The notes below the pieces were generated by a model. That model did no database searches. It was not told the DNA's origin and saw only the letters and a program-made list of their open reading frames with translations. From NCBI RefSeq assembly GCF_020404765.1, contig NZ_JAIVEM010000006.1, forward strand, positions 372,001-436,000: a stretch of 64,000 bases of DNA, in the 5' to 3' direction. Shown here one piece after another: positions 18,715 through 27,177 of the stretch. The position numbers and the translations under genes were made by a program. Source of the DNA: Paenibacillus sp. BJ-4. Its GTDB lineage: Bacteria > Bacillota > Bacilli > Paenibacillales > Paenibacillaceae. Positions within the stretch are counted from its first letter, which is position 1; every line of letters starts with the position of its first letter.

Positions 18715-18778
18715 CTTGGTGGTGTTTGTTACAAGTCATGACCTCATCTCGGTATTCTATCATGGAGCCAATCATTAA
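18671..18778 (+). CDS. Short secreted-type peptide, candidate quorum-sensing propeptide
   Basis: This is a 35-codon gene in a different frame whose first 44 bases overlap the end of the TPR gene. AAAGGAG (18655-18661) precedes ATG 18671 by nine bases. The product begins MKKLISRPLSLSLFSLVVFV, a basic N-terminus plus hydrophobic core as in Sec signal peptides, followed by a short polar tail TSHDLISVFYHGANH. This matches Phr-like propeptides, in which the C-terminal 5-10 residues become the signal. It falls below usual gene-size cut-offs. It could alternatively be a small membrane peptide. Confidence 0.6.
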   Translation: MKKLISRPLSLSLFSLVVFVTSHDLISVFYHGANH

Positions 18779-18866
18779 TAGGTAGAAGTTAAGTAGAACA
18801 AAAATTTTTTAGCAGGTATAGATTAGATGCGAAAAATTTGATGTTAAGAATTTGATGTAAAACACA

Positions 18867-18914
18867 CCAAATAGCAAGCAAGCTCATTATGATCCGGGCT
18901 TACTTGCTATTTGG
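18867..18914. terminator. Bidirectional hairpin between peptide gene and membrane-protein gene
   Basis: CCAAATAGCAAG (18867-18878) pairs perfectly with CTTGCTATTTGG (18903-18914), and the stem continues imperfectly inward. It lies between converging genes. Flanking T-tracts are weak. Confidence 0.6.
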
Positions 18915-18921
18915 CGTTTAT

Positions 18922-19812
18922 TTAAGCCATTGTAGACTTATGTAGGAGACCCTGTTCTGAGGGGTGCAATGAAATCCGCGTTTGCTGGTAAGCTGGGAAT
19001 GTTTCTTCTGTACGATATGTCCCGCTTTTTAGTGCTGCATCCAGTGCTCGCAATAAGGAACCTATGAACTGCTCTGGAGAAAAGAAAATACTTTTCCCGA
19101 CCATATGAATGTGAAGCTCGTTATGGTCACGGTTGCTCACAGACAGCAATATTCCTTTACCCTGAAAGCCGGTACCGATTACTCGTACCTTGTTTATACC
19201 CGAGAGCAGCATTTCTGTTTTCACCGCACGTCCCTGCTCCTCCACAAACACAGAAATCAGTCGCTTGTCCGTAACGATAACAATTTGATTACCGCGAAAT
19301 GTATGGGTTAGATGTACAAAATCCTTATACACTCCAATCGGTTGTTCCTGCGGAGAAATCATCCCCATCCGTACAAACCCATCCAGTTCGGCGGCATCCG
19401 GCTCCTGATGATTTTTAATCCGTTTCTTAATACTGAACTGAATCGTCAGAATAGCAAGGATGACTATGAGAAAAGAGGTTGGCCGGGTGTCGAACACAAA
19501 GATCATCAAGATGATAAAGGCACCCGCCAGCCACTGCGCCCAAGTGAGATAACGCAGCTTTTGTTGAACCGTACGGCGATAATAACCATAGCCTTTTCCC
19601 GGTTGATACTCCTTGGTAAACTTTTTCATGCCACGCATCAGTGTTAACACATAGATTGCTAGAACTGTCATCCCAAGCGAAAGGAACGTCATAAGCCATT
19701 CTTGAGTTGCGAGGCCAACTAAGGTGCACAGACCAAACATGATGATCGCCAGCCAGCAAACGCCCTTTTTGAATCGCACCTGTTTTTGAATCGAACGAAC
19801 TAATTCTTCCAT
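18922..19812 (-). CDS. Membrane protein with C-terminal PH-like/soluble domain, unknown function
   Basis: This 296-aa protein has four hydrophobic segments in its first 150 residues, arranged as two pairs (GVCWLAIIMFGLCTLVGLA and the following MTFLSLGMTVLAIYVLTLM; AQWLAGAFIILMIFVF and FLIVILAILTIQF). The C-terminal cytoplasmic part contains a strand-rich stretch (TFRGNQIVIVTDKRLISVFV) that recalls bacterial PH-like domains. No catalytic motif was recognised. ATG 19812 follows CAGGAGGATT and is preferred to the ATG at 19860. It forms a single-gene unit. Confidence 0.6.
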   Translation of the reverse strand: MEELVRSIQKQVRFKKGVCWLAIIMFGLCTLVGLATQEWLMTFLSLGMTVLAIYVLTLMRGMKKFTKEYQPGKGYGYYRRTVQQKLRYLTWAQWLAGAFIILMIFVFDTRPTSFLIVILAILTIQFSIKKRIKNHQEPDAAELDGFVRMGMISPQEQPIGVYKDFVHLTHTFRGNQIVIVTDKRLISVFVEEQGRAVKTEMLLSGINKVRVIGTGFQGKGILLSVSNRDHNELHIHMVGKSIFFSPEQFIGSLLRALDAALKSGTYRTEETFPAYQQTRISLHPSEQGLLHKSTMA

Positions 19813-20155
19813 TTTGTAATCCTCCTGATTTAGGTACATAGGTAATGATTGGAATATCATATAGTCTTATCGTACCATCTGATAGTCTTTTTCGTAAATT
19901 CATTCAGATGATATTATATTTATGAATATTTAGTGTCCATGTCGTGTTCTTTAACAACATGGTTCTGAAAATGGAAGGGATCATAAAGAAGCAGTTTTGA
20001 GTGAGGAATTAAGCGGTAATGGGAAGTAAGGGTGGAGAAAACTTCACTGCCTTTTTACCTTGATCCTGATATAATGAGTGTAAGTATAACCATGTCCTTC
20101 GATCAGAAAGTTTGTACACATATCAGATGAATCGCCAAACGGAAGGGGAGAACAT

Positions 20156-20968
20156 ATGGTTATTTATGAAACGGACCAAGCATATGTAATGACGACGCAG
20201 CATGACCATGCCCACATTTCAGGTGAGCTGGCTTCACAATGGGAAGAGAGTGCCTTCAAGAATCGACGGCATAAGCAGGATTTTGTATATGCAGCTAAGG
20301 AGCATGACCGGGGTTGGATTAAGTTAGACGCTGCTCCTTTCTGGAATGATCGTGTATCTGCACCTTATACGTTTATTGATTTTCCGCTCAGTCCTCGTTT
20401 TGTGTTCTATCATCTGGGGATTGATGAAGTGGAGCAAGTGAATTCGTATGCGGCGCTGCTGTGCAGCTTGATGTACAAGGAGCTGGTCGGACGGACTGAG
20501 CATGAAAATGCTCAGGACAAGCAGATTACGCGTGCTTATCAGGAGGTGGAGGAACAGCGTCGACACAGGCTCAAACAGGAGCTGGCAGGTGGCGTCACCT
20601 TCGAACACCAGGTGCGTACAGATGTGCGCAGAATGTTGTTCTGCGATGAATTGAGTCTGTTTCTGTGCAGCCGGCAGCCAGGGACGCCTGCGGCAGATTA
20701 TGAATGGTTTGCTGATGGTTTGAGTTTCCCGGCTGTTCGCCATGAAGGCGGGCGGGTTCGGGCCGAATGGTTATCGGATCAGACGGTGGGTCTTTCCTAT
20801 TTTCCTTTTAAAGGCAAGGTGGGGATTACTCATACCTTTAAGAAGGTGGACAAAGAGCAAATTCATACTTCAGGTCTTCTGCAAGCCTACCGTTCCTCCG
20901 AATGGAAGCATCGAACCTTTACCGTTGAACATATCATGGGAGTAGAAAAACACAAGGAGAATGCCTGA
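20156..20968 (+). CDS. DUF3891-family protein
   Basis: This 270-aa soluble protein begins MVIYETDQAYVMTTQHDHA and contains AAKEHDRGWIKLDAAP, with conserved His-Asp pairs (QHDHAHISG, EHDRGW). These pairs suggest an HD-like or metal-dependent fold, typical of what is annotated as DUF3891. The function is unknown. The start follows GGAAGGGGAGAAC. A possible -10 element TATAAT lies near 20070. The gene stands alone and is closed by a terminator at 21000-21041. Confidence 0.65.
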   Translation: MVIYETDQAYVMTTQHDHAHISGELASQWEESAFKNRRHKQDFVYAAKEHDRGWIKLDAAPFWNDRVSAPYTFIDFPLSPRFVFYHLGIDEVEQVNSYAALLCSLMYKELVGRTEHENAQDKQITRAYQEVEEQRRHRLKQELAGGVTFEHQVRTDVRRMLFCDELSLFLCSRQPGTPAADYEWFADGLSFPAVRHEGGRVRAEWLSDQTVGLSYFPFKGKVGITHTFKKVDKEQIHTSGLLQAYRSSEWKHRTFTVEHIMGVEKHKENA

Positions 20969-20999
20969 CCGTCTTCCGATACGGTTCCGGACAGCGCAA

Positions 21000-21041
21000 A
21001 GCCTCCCTGAAATAAACCCACTCAGAGAGGCTCGTTTTTTT
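21000..21041 (+). terminator. Terminator after the DUF3891 gene
   Basis: AGCCTCCCTGA pairs with TCAGAGAGGCT with one mismatch, followed by CG and a T7 run. Confidence 0.8.
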
Positions 21042-21055
21042 CTTGCTTTAAAGCT

Positions 21056-21193
21056 TTAAGATTTTGTAGATGTTTTCGCGCGGTTGACGAAAGTCTGTAC
21101 TTTGTTCAGTACCTTATCGCGTGCCCCTTTATTTCTCATCAGATACGTAACACCCATTCCCAATGCGGCTACCGCCCATTTTTTATTTTTCAT
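21056..21193 (-). CDS. Small basic 45-aa protein, unknown
   Basis: ATG 21193 is preceded by a near-ideal ribosome binding site, TAAGGAGGTG, seven bases upstream. The 46-codon frame begins MKNKKWAVAALGMGVTYLMR, that is a basic start and a short hydrophobic stretch, followed by a Lys/Arg-rich tail ending KTSTKS. It may be a small membrane-associated protein. No family was recognised. The quality of the binding site is the main evidence that it is translated. Confidence 0.5.
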   Translation of the reverse strand: MKNKKWAVAALGMGVTYLMRNKGARDKVLNKVQTFVNRAKTSTKS

Positions 21194-21390
21194 GAATAAC
21201 ACCTCCTTAATGATCATGCTGTTACACCACCAACGATGTAAATGAATCCAAAATGTGAAATGATGAACGAGATTTTACGATTTAGTGCTTCCTTGCGCTT
21301 GTTCCGCATAACTATGATTTTACCCTTTCCATGAAATCTTACCCGCTCCATCGGCAATGAAACGATTACGAGTGTCTTTTCACGTTTAAT

Positions 21391-21410
21391 GGATATTATC
21401 AAAAATATCC
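21391..21410. repeat. Inverted repeat upstream of glgC
   Basis: GGATATT (21391-21397) and AATATCC (21404-21410) are perfect inverted repeats 44 bases before the glgC start, in an otherwise gene-free stretch. This may be an operator or a small mRNA hairpin. Confidence 0.3.
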
Positions 21411-21453
21411 AGCCGCAATTGCTTCAGACGCACATGACAGGGAGGTCTTTGTG

Positions 21454-22599
21454 ATGAGAAAGAAGGAAGTGGTTGCCATGCTGCTTGCCGGCGGACAGGG
21501 CAAAAGACTCAAAGGACTGACCCGGACACTTGCCAAACCGGCTGTATTTTTTGGAGGAACCTACCGCATCATTGATTTCCCCCTTAGCAATTGCGCCCAT
21601 TCTGGTATCGACACGGTAGGCGTGTTAACCCAGTACGAACCGTTGGTGCTTCATTCGTACATCGGCGTAGGCAGCGACTGGGATTTGGATCGCCTGGATG
21701 GAGGAGTTTTCGTATTGCCTCCGCATGAAAAAGAAGACGGGAATAATTGGTATAGAGGTACTGCGGATGCGATTTACCGTAACCTGCATTTTTTGGATCA
21801 ATATGACCCGGAGCACGTACTGATTTTGTCAGGGGATCACATCTACAAAATGGACTACAGTCTCATGCTCGACTATCACAAGGAAAAGGGAGCAGACTGC
21901 ACGATTTCTGTCATCGACGTCACGATTCAGGAAGCCAAACGATTCGGGATACTAAACGCGGACGATGACCTGAAAATATACGACTTTGAGGAGAAGCCGG
22001 AACAGCCGAAAAGTACATTGGCCTCGATGGGCATTTATTTCTTCAAATGGGAGGTACTGCGTCGCTATCTGCTGGAAAGCGCAAGCGATTCTGAATCCTC
22101 GCATGATTTTGGCAAGGATATCATTCCGATGCTGCTCCAGCATGGGCGGTCGCTGTATGCATATCCGTTTGCTGGCTACTGGAAGGATGTGGGAACGATT
22201 CAGAGCTTGTGGGAGGCTAACATGGACCTTCTGGCTCAGGACCCGCCATTGGATTTGAATGACCCTTTCTGGCGTATCTATACCCGCAGTCCAAATCAAC
22301 CGGCTCAGTACATCACCCAGCGAGCGGTCCTGAAAAACAGCATCGTAAATGAAGGCTGCATGGTAGACGGAGAAGTAAGGCATTCTGTGCTGTTCTATGG
22401 GGTCGAAGTAGGCAGGGACAGCGTTATTACCGAGTCTGTCATTATGCCGAATGTAAAAATTGGACGCAATGTACGCATTCACCGGGCTATCGTGAACGAA
22501 AACGTCGTTATTGATGACAACACGGTCATTGGATCTGAGGATAGCTCGAATGAGGTTATTTTGTTCGATCAGGAAAGCAAGCTTCATGCACGAATATAA
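21454..22599 (+). CDS. glgC: Glucose-1-phosphate adenylyltransferase, catalytic subunit
   Basis: This protein of about 381 aa makes ADP-glucose from ATP and glucose-1-phosphate, the committed step of glycogen synthesis. It shows the nucleotidyltransferase signature [34 protein letters not shown] and a C-terminal left-handed beta-helix (hexapeptide repeats such as [16 protein letters not shown]). GTG 21451 and ATG 21454 share one GGGAGG site. glgD follows 23 bases downstream. In Bacillus, GlgC and GlgD form a mixed complex in which GlgD is regulatory. Confidence 0.93.
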   Translation: MRKKEVVAMLLAGGQGKRLKGLTRTLAKPAVFFGGTYRIIDFPLSNCAHSGIDTVGVLTQYEPLVLHSYIGVGSDWDLDRLDGGVFVLPPHEKEDGNNWYRGTADAIYRNLHFLDQYDPEHVLILSGDHIYKMDYSLMLDYHKEKGADCTISVIDVTIQEAKRFGILNADDDLKIYDFEEKPEQPKSTLASMGIYFFKWEVLRRYLLESASDSESSHDFGKDIIPMLLQHGRSLYAYPFAGYWKDVGTIQSLWEANMDLLAQDPPLDLNDPFWRIYTRSPNQPAQYITQRAVLKNSIVNEGCMVDGEVRHSVLFYGVEVGRDSVITESVIMPNVKIGRNVRIHRAIVNENVVIDDNTVIGSEDSSNEVILFDQESKLHARI

Positions 22600-22622
22600 C
22601 CCGGATAAGGACGGTGTCCGCT

Positions 22623-23726
22623 ATGAGCCGACTCATTGGAGTGATCAACCTGGATCACGAATTGGATCAGTTGAAGGAGTTAACCTATTTCCGGTGCGGG
22701 GCCGCAGTTCCCTTTGCCAGTCGATACCGGCTCATTGATTTTACCTTATCCAACATGATGCATGCAGGGGTGCATGATATTGCATTGTTCATCCGCCGCA
22801 AATACCGTTCGCTGCTGGATCATCTGGGCGAAGGACGGCCTTGGGATTTGGACCGCAGACGAGGAGGGCTGTTTATTTTGCCGCCGGACTGGAATGATCC
22901 GACAGATGGTTCACGCGGGGATTTGCAGCATGTGCACAACAACCTGGACTTTTTTCATCGCTCAGCCGGGCAAACCGTTGTGCACGCAGGAACGCAGCAT
23001 GTCAACAAGGTTAATATTGAGGATGTACATCGTTATCATCGGGAAAAGAATGCAGACGTTACCCTCGTCTACAAAGCTACAGAGCAGCTCGAAGCTGAGC
23101 ATGCGTCTTGCGTACGGTTGGAGATTGCCGAGGACGGACGAGTGACCGGCATTCATCAGGAGCAGGATCATCATAATATTTATCTGGAAATGTTCGTGAT
23201 GGACAAAAGCTTGTATCTGGATCAGGTGAAGCATTGCATCGCCCATCAGGATAGCCACTTCTTCCGGGATGCGATTCAGAAAAACCCAAGTGGACTACGC
23301 ATTTATGCATATCCCTATGAAGGGTATCATGCGGTCATTAATTCCGTCGAGAGTTACTATAAAAATAGCATGAAGCTGCTGGATCAACAGCAGTATCAAG
23401 CGCTGTTCCAGAATCAGCTGGTGCATACCAAAATCAAGTATGAAGCCCCGACCCGCTACACGCACAGTGCCGAGGTGGATCATTCGCTTGTCGCCAATGG
23501 CTGCACGATTGGGGGCAAGGTTGAGAATAGCATTCTTTTTCGCGGGGTACGGATAGAGGAAGGCGCGTGGGTAAGCAACTCGATTATTATGCAAAAATGC
23601 ACGATTCGTAAGGGTGCAATTGTCCAGAATGTCATTTTGGATAAGGATGTGCAGCTTTCACCGGAACGGACTCTGATTGGAGACAGTAAGGTTCCTTATG
23701 TCATTGCCAAGAATAGCGTCATTTAG
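22623..23726 (+). CDS. glgD: Glucose-1-phosphate adenylyltransferase, regulatory subunit
   Basis: This 367-aa GlgC paralogue starts MSRLIGVINLDHELDQLKEL. The catalytic signature is degenerate (FRCGAAVPFASRYRLIDFTL in place of GGQGKRL), as in Bacillus GlgD. The C-terminal beta-helix is retained. GlgD is known to stimulate GlgC. ATG 22623 is chosen; a GTG at 22614 is possible, but its distance from AAGGA is too short. It is the second gene of glgC-glgD-glgP. Confidence 0.9.
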   Translation: MSRLIGVINLDHELDQLKELTYFRCGAAVPFASRYRLIDFTLSNMMHAGVHDIALFIRRKYRSLLDHLGEGRPWDLDRRRGGLFILPPDWNDPTDGSRGDLQHVHNNLDFFHRSAGQTVVHAGTQHVNKVNIEDVHRYHREKNADVTLVYKATEQLEAEHASCVRLEIAEDGRVTGIHQEQDHHNIYLEMFVMDKSLYLDQVKHCIAHQDSHFFRDAIQKNPSGLRIYAYPYEGYHAVINSVESYYKNSMKLLDQQQYQALFQNQLVHTKIKYEAPTRYTHSAEVDHSLVANGCTIGGKVENSILFRGVRIEEGAWVSNSIIMQKCTIRKGAIVQNVILDKDVQLSPERTLIGDSKVPYVIAKNSVI

Positions 23727-23771
23727 AAGATATATAGTGCATTTAAAACCGAAATACAGGAGGTTACACCT

Positions 23772-26225
23772 TTGTTCAGCAATAAAGAAGCATTCAAGCA
23801 GGCTTTTCAAAAGCAACTGGTCGGAAGGCTGGGCAAACCGATGCAGGAAGCTCAGGCGGAGGACGTATACAAGGTTTTGGGCGGTATGATCCGCGAACAG
23901 GTCGGCAAAAAATGGGCGGAAACGAACCAAGCCTATAAAGAAGGAAAAGAGAAGCAGGTCTATTACTTTTCACTGGAGTTTTTGATAGGCCGTCTGCTGG
24001 GCAGCAATTTGCTGAATTTGGGCGTATTGGATATGGTTCGGAAAGCCCTGGGAGAATTGGGCTGGGACTTGGAAGAAATCGAAGAGCAGGAGGCGGATGC
24101 CGGGCTGGGGAATGGCGGTCTTGGTCGTCTGGCTGCTTGCTTTATGGATTCACTGGCATCTCTCGGCTATGCAGGACATGGCTGCGGCATCCGGTATAAG
24201 TACGGTTTGTTTGAGCAGCGGATTGTAGACGGAAACCAGGTAGAACTGCCGGATTATTGGCTGCAAAAGGGGAATGTATGGGAGGAGCGCCGCCCTGACA
24301 AGAAGGTCGAGGTTCATTTTTGGGGACGGGTGGAGACTCGTGAACAGGATGGTCGTCTTATATTCGAGACTCAGGATGCCGAAACCGTCTGGGCTGTTCC
24401 GTATGATATCCCGCTAGTGGGCTATGGCCACGCACAGGTGAATACGCTGCGGATTTGGAGTGCCGAATCGGCGCTTGATCCCGTCCGAGGACCGATTCGG
24501 GGCGAGGGTGGCTATTATCGCTTTCTCGACTATAACCGCTCGGTGGAGTCCATCTCGGCCTTTCTCTACCCGGATGACTCTAATTATGAGGGCAAGCTGC
24601 TTCGCTTGAAGCAGCAGTACTTTTTGTGCTCGGCTGGATTGCAAAGTATTTTGCGTACATTCGAGAAGCTTCGTTTACCGTACAGCCAGTTGCCTGACAA
24701 AATTGCGCTGCACATTAACGATACACATCCAACGCTGGTTATACCCGAACTGATGCGTATTCTAATAGACGTGAAGGGCTTGGGCTGGGACGAAGCATGG
24801 GATATTACGACCCGGACGGTTTCGTATACCAACCATACGATTTTAAGCGAGGCCTTGGAACAATGGCCTGTCAATATGGTGCGGGAGCTGCTTCCTCGTA
24901 TTTGTTTAATTATTGAAGAAATGAACAAGCGTTATTGCGCTATGCTACTGGAGCGTTATCCAGGTCAGGACATCAAAATTGGACAAATGGCGATTATTCA
25001 CGGTGAACAAATCCGCATGGCCCATTTGGCTATCGTCGGCAGCTACAGCGTCAACGGGGTAGCTGCGTTGCACACACAAATTTTGAAGGAACGAGAAATG
25101 AAGTCGTTTCACGAGCTGTACCCGGGTCGTTTTAACAATAAAACGAACGGGATTGCCCATCGTCGCTGGCTGATGCACGCGAACCCTGAGCTGGCAAGCT
25201 TGTATGATGAAACGATCGGTACACGCTGGAGAACCCGTCCACGCGAGCTAATCGACCTGCTTCGTTACAGTGGGGACGAGTCGTTCGAAGAACGGATTCA
25301 GAAGATTAAGCGAAATAATAAAATCAGGCTGGCCGAGCATGTGTTTGCCAAACACGGTGTCCGACTGGATACATCCTCGATTTTTGATGTACAAGTCAAA
25401 CGGCTGCATGGCTACAAGCGACAGTTGCTTAATATTTTGCATGTTATGCATCTGTACAGCCAGCTCAAAAATAATCCTTCGCTGGATATGGTGCCACGTA
25501 CGTTTATTTTCGGAGCTAAAGCAGCTCCGGGCTATTTTCTCGCCAAACAGACGATTAAACTGATTAACAATGTGGCGGATACGATCAATCGGGATGTGGA
25601 TGTCAGGGACAAGCTGAAAGTGGTTTTCCTTGAAAATTATTCAGTTTCGCTGGCGGAGTTGATTATTCCTGCAGCGGATGTCAGTGAGCAGATCTCTACG
25701 GCAGGCAAGGAAGCCTCCGGCACAGGAAATATGAAATTTATGATGAACGGTGCACTCACCCTGGGGACATTGGATGGAGCCAATGTTGAAATGCATGAAA
25801 TGGTGGGCGATGCCAACATGTTCATTTTTGGATTAAAGGTGGATCAGATCGAAGCATATGTTCAGGACGGCCAGTATTCAGCACGTAAAACAGCTAACAG
25901 TGACGAAAGACTGCGTGAGGTGCTGGATCAGCTGGTGAACGATGCCCCTTTTACGCGGCATGAACGAGAATTTGAGGCCATTTATCAATCCCTAATCGAT
26001 CATAATGATGAATACTTTGTGCTAAAGGACTTCGCAGCCTATGTGGATACACAGGTTTATGTGGAGCAGGTGTACCGGAATCCGTCCGAGTGGACGCGGC
26101 GAGCGATTGTGAATATGGCTCATTCGGGTAAATTTTCGAGTGATTGCACGATTCAGCAGTACGCGGCGGAAATTTGGGACATTGTGCCTCTCGAAACCGA
26201 TATCAACAAGCGAATCTTGTCCTAA
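23772..26225 (+). CDS. glgP: Glycogen phosphorylase
   Basis: This 817-aa GT35 phosphorylase releases glucose-1-phosphate from glycogen. Visible motifs are EEQEADAGLGNGGLGRLAAC, HINDTHPTLVIPELMRIL, KRLHGYKRQLLN and the PLP-lysine region EASGTGNMKFMMNGALTLGT. The start is TTG 23772 after CAGGAGGT. Usual family length is about 800 aa. It lies 45 bases after glgD, so synthesis and breakdown genes appear co-transcribed. A glycogen synthase gene (glgA) and branching enzyme gene (glgB) are not in the window. Confidence 0.94.
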   Translation: MFSNKEAFKQAFQKQLVGRLGKPMQEAQAEDVYKVLGGMIREQVGKKWAETNQAYKEGKEKQVYYFSLEFLIGRLLGSNLLNLGVLDMVRKALGELGWDLEEIEEQEADAGLGNGGLGRLAACFMDSLASLGYAGHGCGIRYKYGLFEQRIVDGNQVELPDYWLQKGNVWEERRPDKKVEVHFWGRVETREQDGRLIFETQDAETVWAVPYDIPLVGYGHAQVNTLRIWSAESALDPVRGPIRGEGGYYRFLDYNRSVESISAFLYPDDSNYEGKLLRLKQQYFLCSAGLQSILRTFEKLRLPYSQLPDKIALHINDTHPTLVIPELMRILIDVKGLGWDEAWDITTRTVSYTNHTILSEALEQWPVNMVRELLPRICLIIEEMNKRYCAMLLERYPGQDIKIGQMAIIHGEQIRMAHLAIVGSYSVNGVAALHTQILKEREMKSFHELYPGRFNNKTNGIAHRRWLMHANPELASLYDETIGTRWRTRPRELIDLLRYSGDESFEERIQKIKRNNKIRLAEHVFAKHGVRLDTSSIFDVQVKRLHGYKRQLLNILHVMHLYSQLKNNPSLDMVPRTFIFGAKAAPGYFLAKQTIKLINNVADTINRDVDVRDKLKVVFLENYSVSLAELIIPAADVSEQISTAGKEASGTGNMKFMMNGALTLGTLDGANVEMHEMVGDANMFIFGLKVDQIEAYVQDGQYSARKTANSDERLREVLDQLVNDAPFTRHEREFEAIYQSLIDHNDEYFVLKDFAAYVDTQVYVEQVYRNPSEWTRRAIVNMAHSGKFSSDCTIQQYAAEIWDIVPLETDINKRILS

Positions 26226-26359
26226 AAAAGCGAAACAGGCGGAATAGCATTGCTTTTCGACCGCTGAGGGTTATAATGACAGTATAAACATAAGTAAGGT
26301 TGGGGGGCTATATAACCTCATTCCCGAACTTGAATTGTACTGTTAAAGGAGTCCTCCTA

Positions 26360-26968
26360 TTGATAAAGCTCAATCCGAACAGGCTCAAACCTAATAAATC
26401 CAAGAAGAAATATAATATGTTCCAAAATATATGGCGGGCGATTCGTCTGAATTTTATCAAGCTGTTGCGTGCGCCCGGTGGCGTCAAAAAAATCTCCTTG
26501 GGCTTTGCCATTGGCTTCGGGCTGGAGATGGTTGTGATTTCTACAGCTTCTCTGATCTACCTTGTGTTTTATCCCATTGTTCGGCTGTCCGGCGGTTCGA
26601 TGCCTGCGGCCATTGTGGGTAACGTTGTAGGCAAGCTGACCTTTTTACCGATTGTGCTGATGCCGTTCGCCAAGCAGATTGGGGCTTGGATTTATCCATC
26701 CCATTTCCCAGGACACGTCAGAGGCGGGCGACTTCACGAGCATTCTTTTATGGAGCTGTTTCATGGCAACTGGTCTGTATTCAAAGACTTGCTGCACGGA
26801 GGGCTGCACATTCTGATTGGGATGTCGATTTTCGGTGTGGTACTGGGCATTATCTCGTATTTTGTCATTCAAGTCTTGTATAATCGTTCGCAGCACAAAC
26901 GGCTGGAAAAACGGAAATTGCGTCATGGTGCAGCCTTTTCAGCGGCCAGACTGCTAAAAAATGGATAG
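26360..26968 (+). CDS. DUF2062-family membrane protein
   Basis: This protein of about 202 aa has a basic N-terminus (Lys/Asn/Arg-rich) and the DUF2062 pattern: RAPGGVKKISLGFAIGFGLE followed by three hydrophobic segments (SLIYLVFYPIVRL, VVGKLTFLPIVLM, HILIGMSIFGVVLGIISYFV). The function is unknown. TTG 26360 follows AAAGGAG at eight bases and fits better than GTG 26300; ATG 26417 is an alternative. It lies 134 bases after glgP and ends at a terminator. Confidence 0.7.
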   Translation: MIKLNPNRLKPNKSKKKYNMFQNIWRAIRLNFIKLLRAPGGVKKISLGFAIGFGLEMVVISTASLIYLVFYPIVRLSGGSMPAAIVGNVVGKLTFLPIVLMPFAKQIGAWIYPSHFPGHVRGGRLHEHSFMELFHGNWSVFKDLLHGGLHILIGMSIFGVVLGIISYFVIQVLYNRSQHKRLEKRKLRHGAAFSAARLLKNG

Positions 26969-26980
26969 CGTAGTGAATAA

Positions 26981-27023
26981 GAAGCTCCTTGTGCCTGAAA
27001 ATTAGGCCTGGGGGGCTTCTTTT
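26981..27023 (+). terminator. Terminator after the DUF2062 gene
   Basis: GAAGCTCC pairs with GGGGCTTC around an inner TGCCTGAAAATTAGGC stem-loop, followed by TTTT. Confidence 0.7.
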
Positions 27024-27177
27024 GAATTAAGCAACTTTTTACATTTGTGTCACTTATAAGGGATATATTTACTTTAATCAACTTTCACATAATTGGCTTC
27101 ATCCACTCAAATCGTTTACAATACGTGTGCATACAACACTGGACGATAGGTTAATGTACATACAAGGAGTGGTGAAG

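Noticed and set aside
21214..21402. A 62-codon minus-strand frame between the small protein gene and glgC
   Set aside because: It has no ribosome binding site and its composition is unlike a real protein.
21952..22587. A 211-codon open frame on the minus strand
   Set aside because: It is antisense to glgC and explained by codon bias of that gene.
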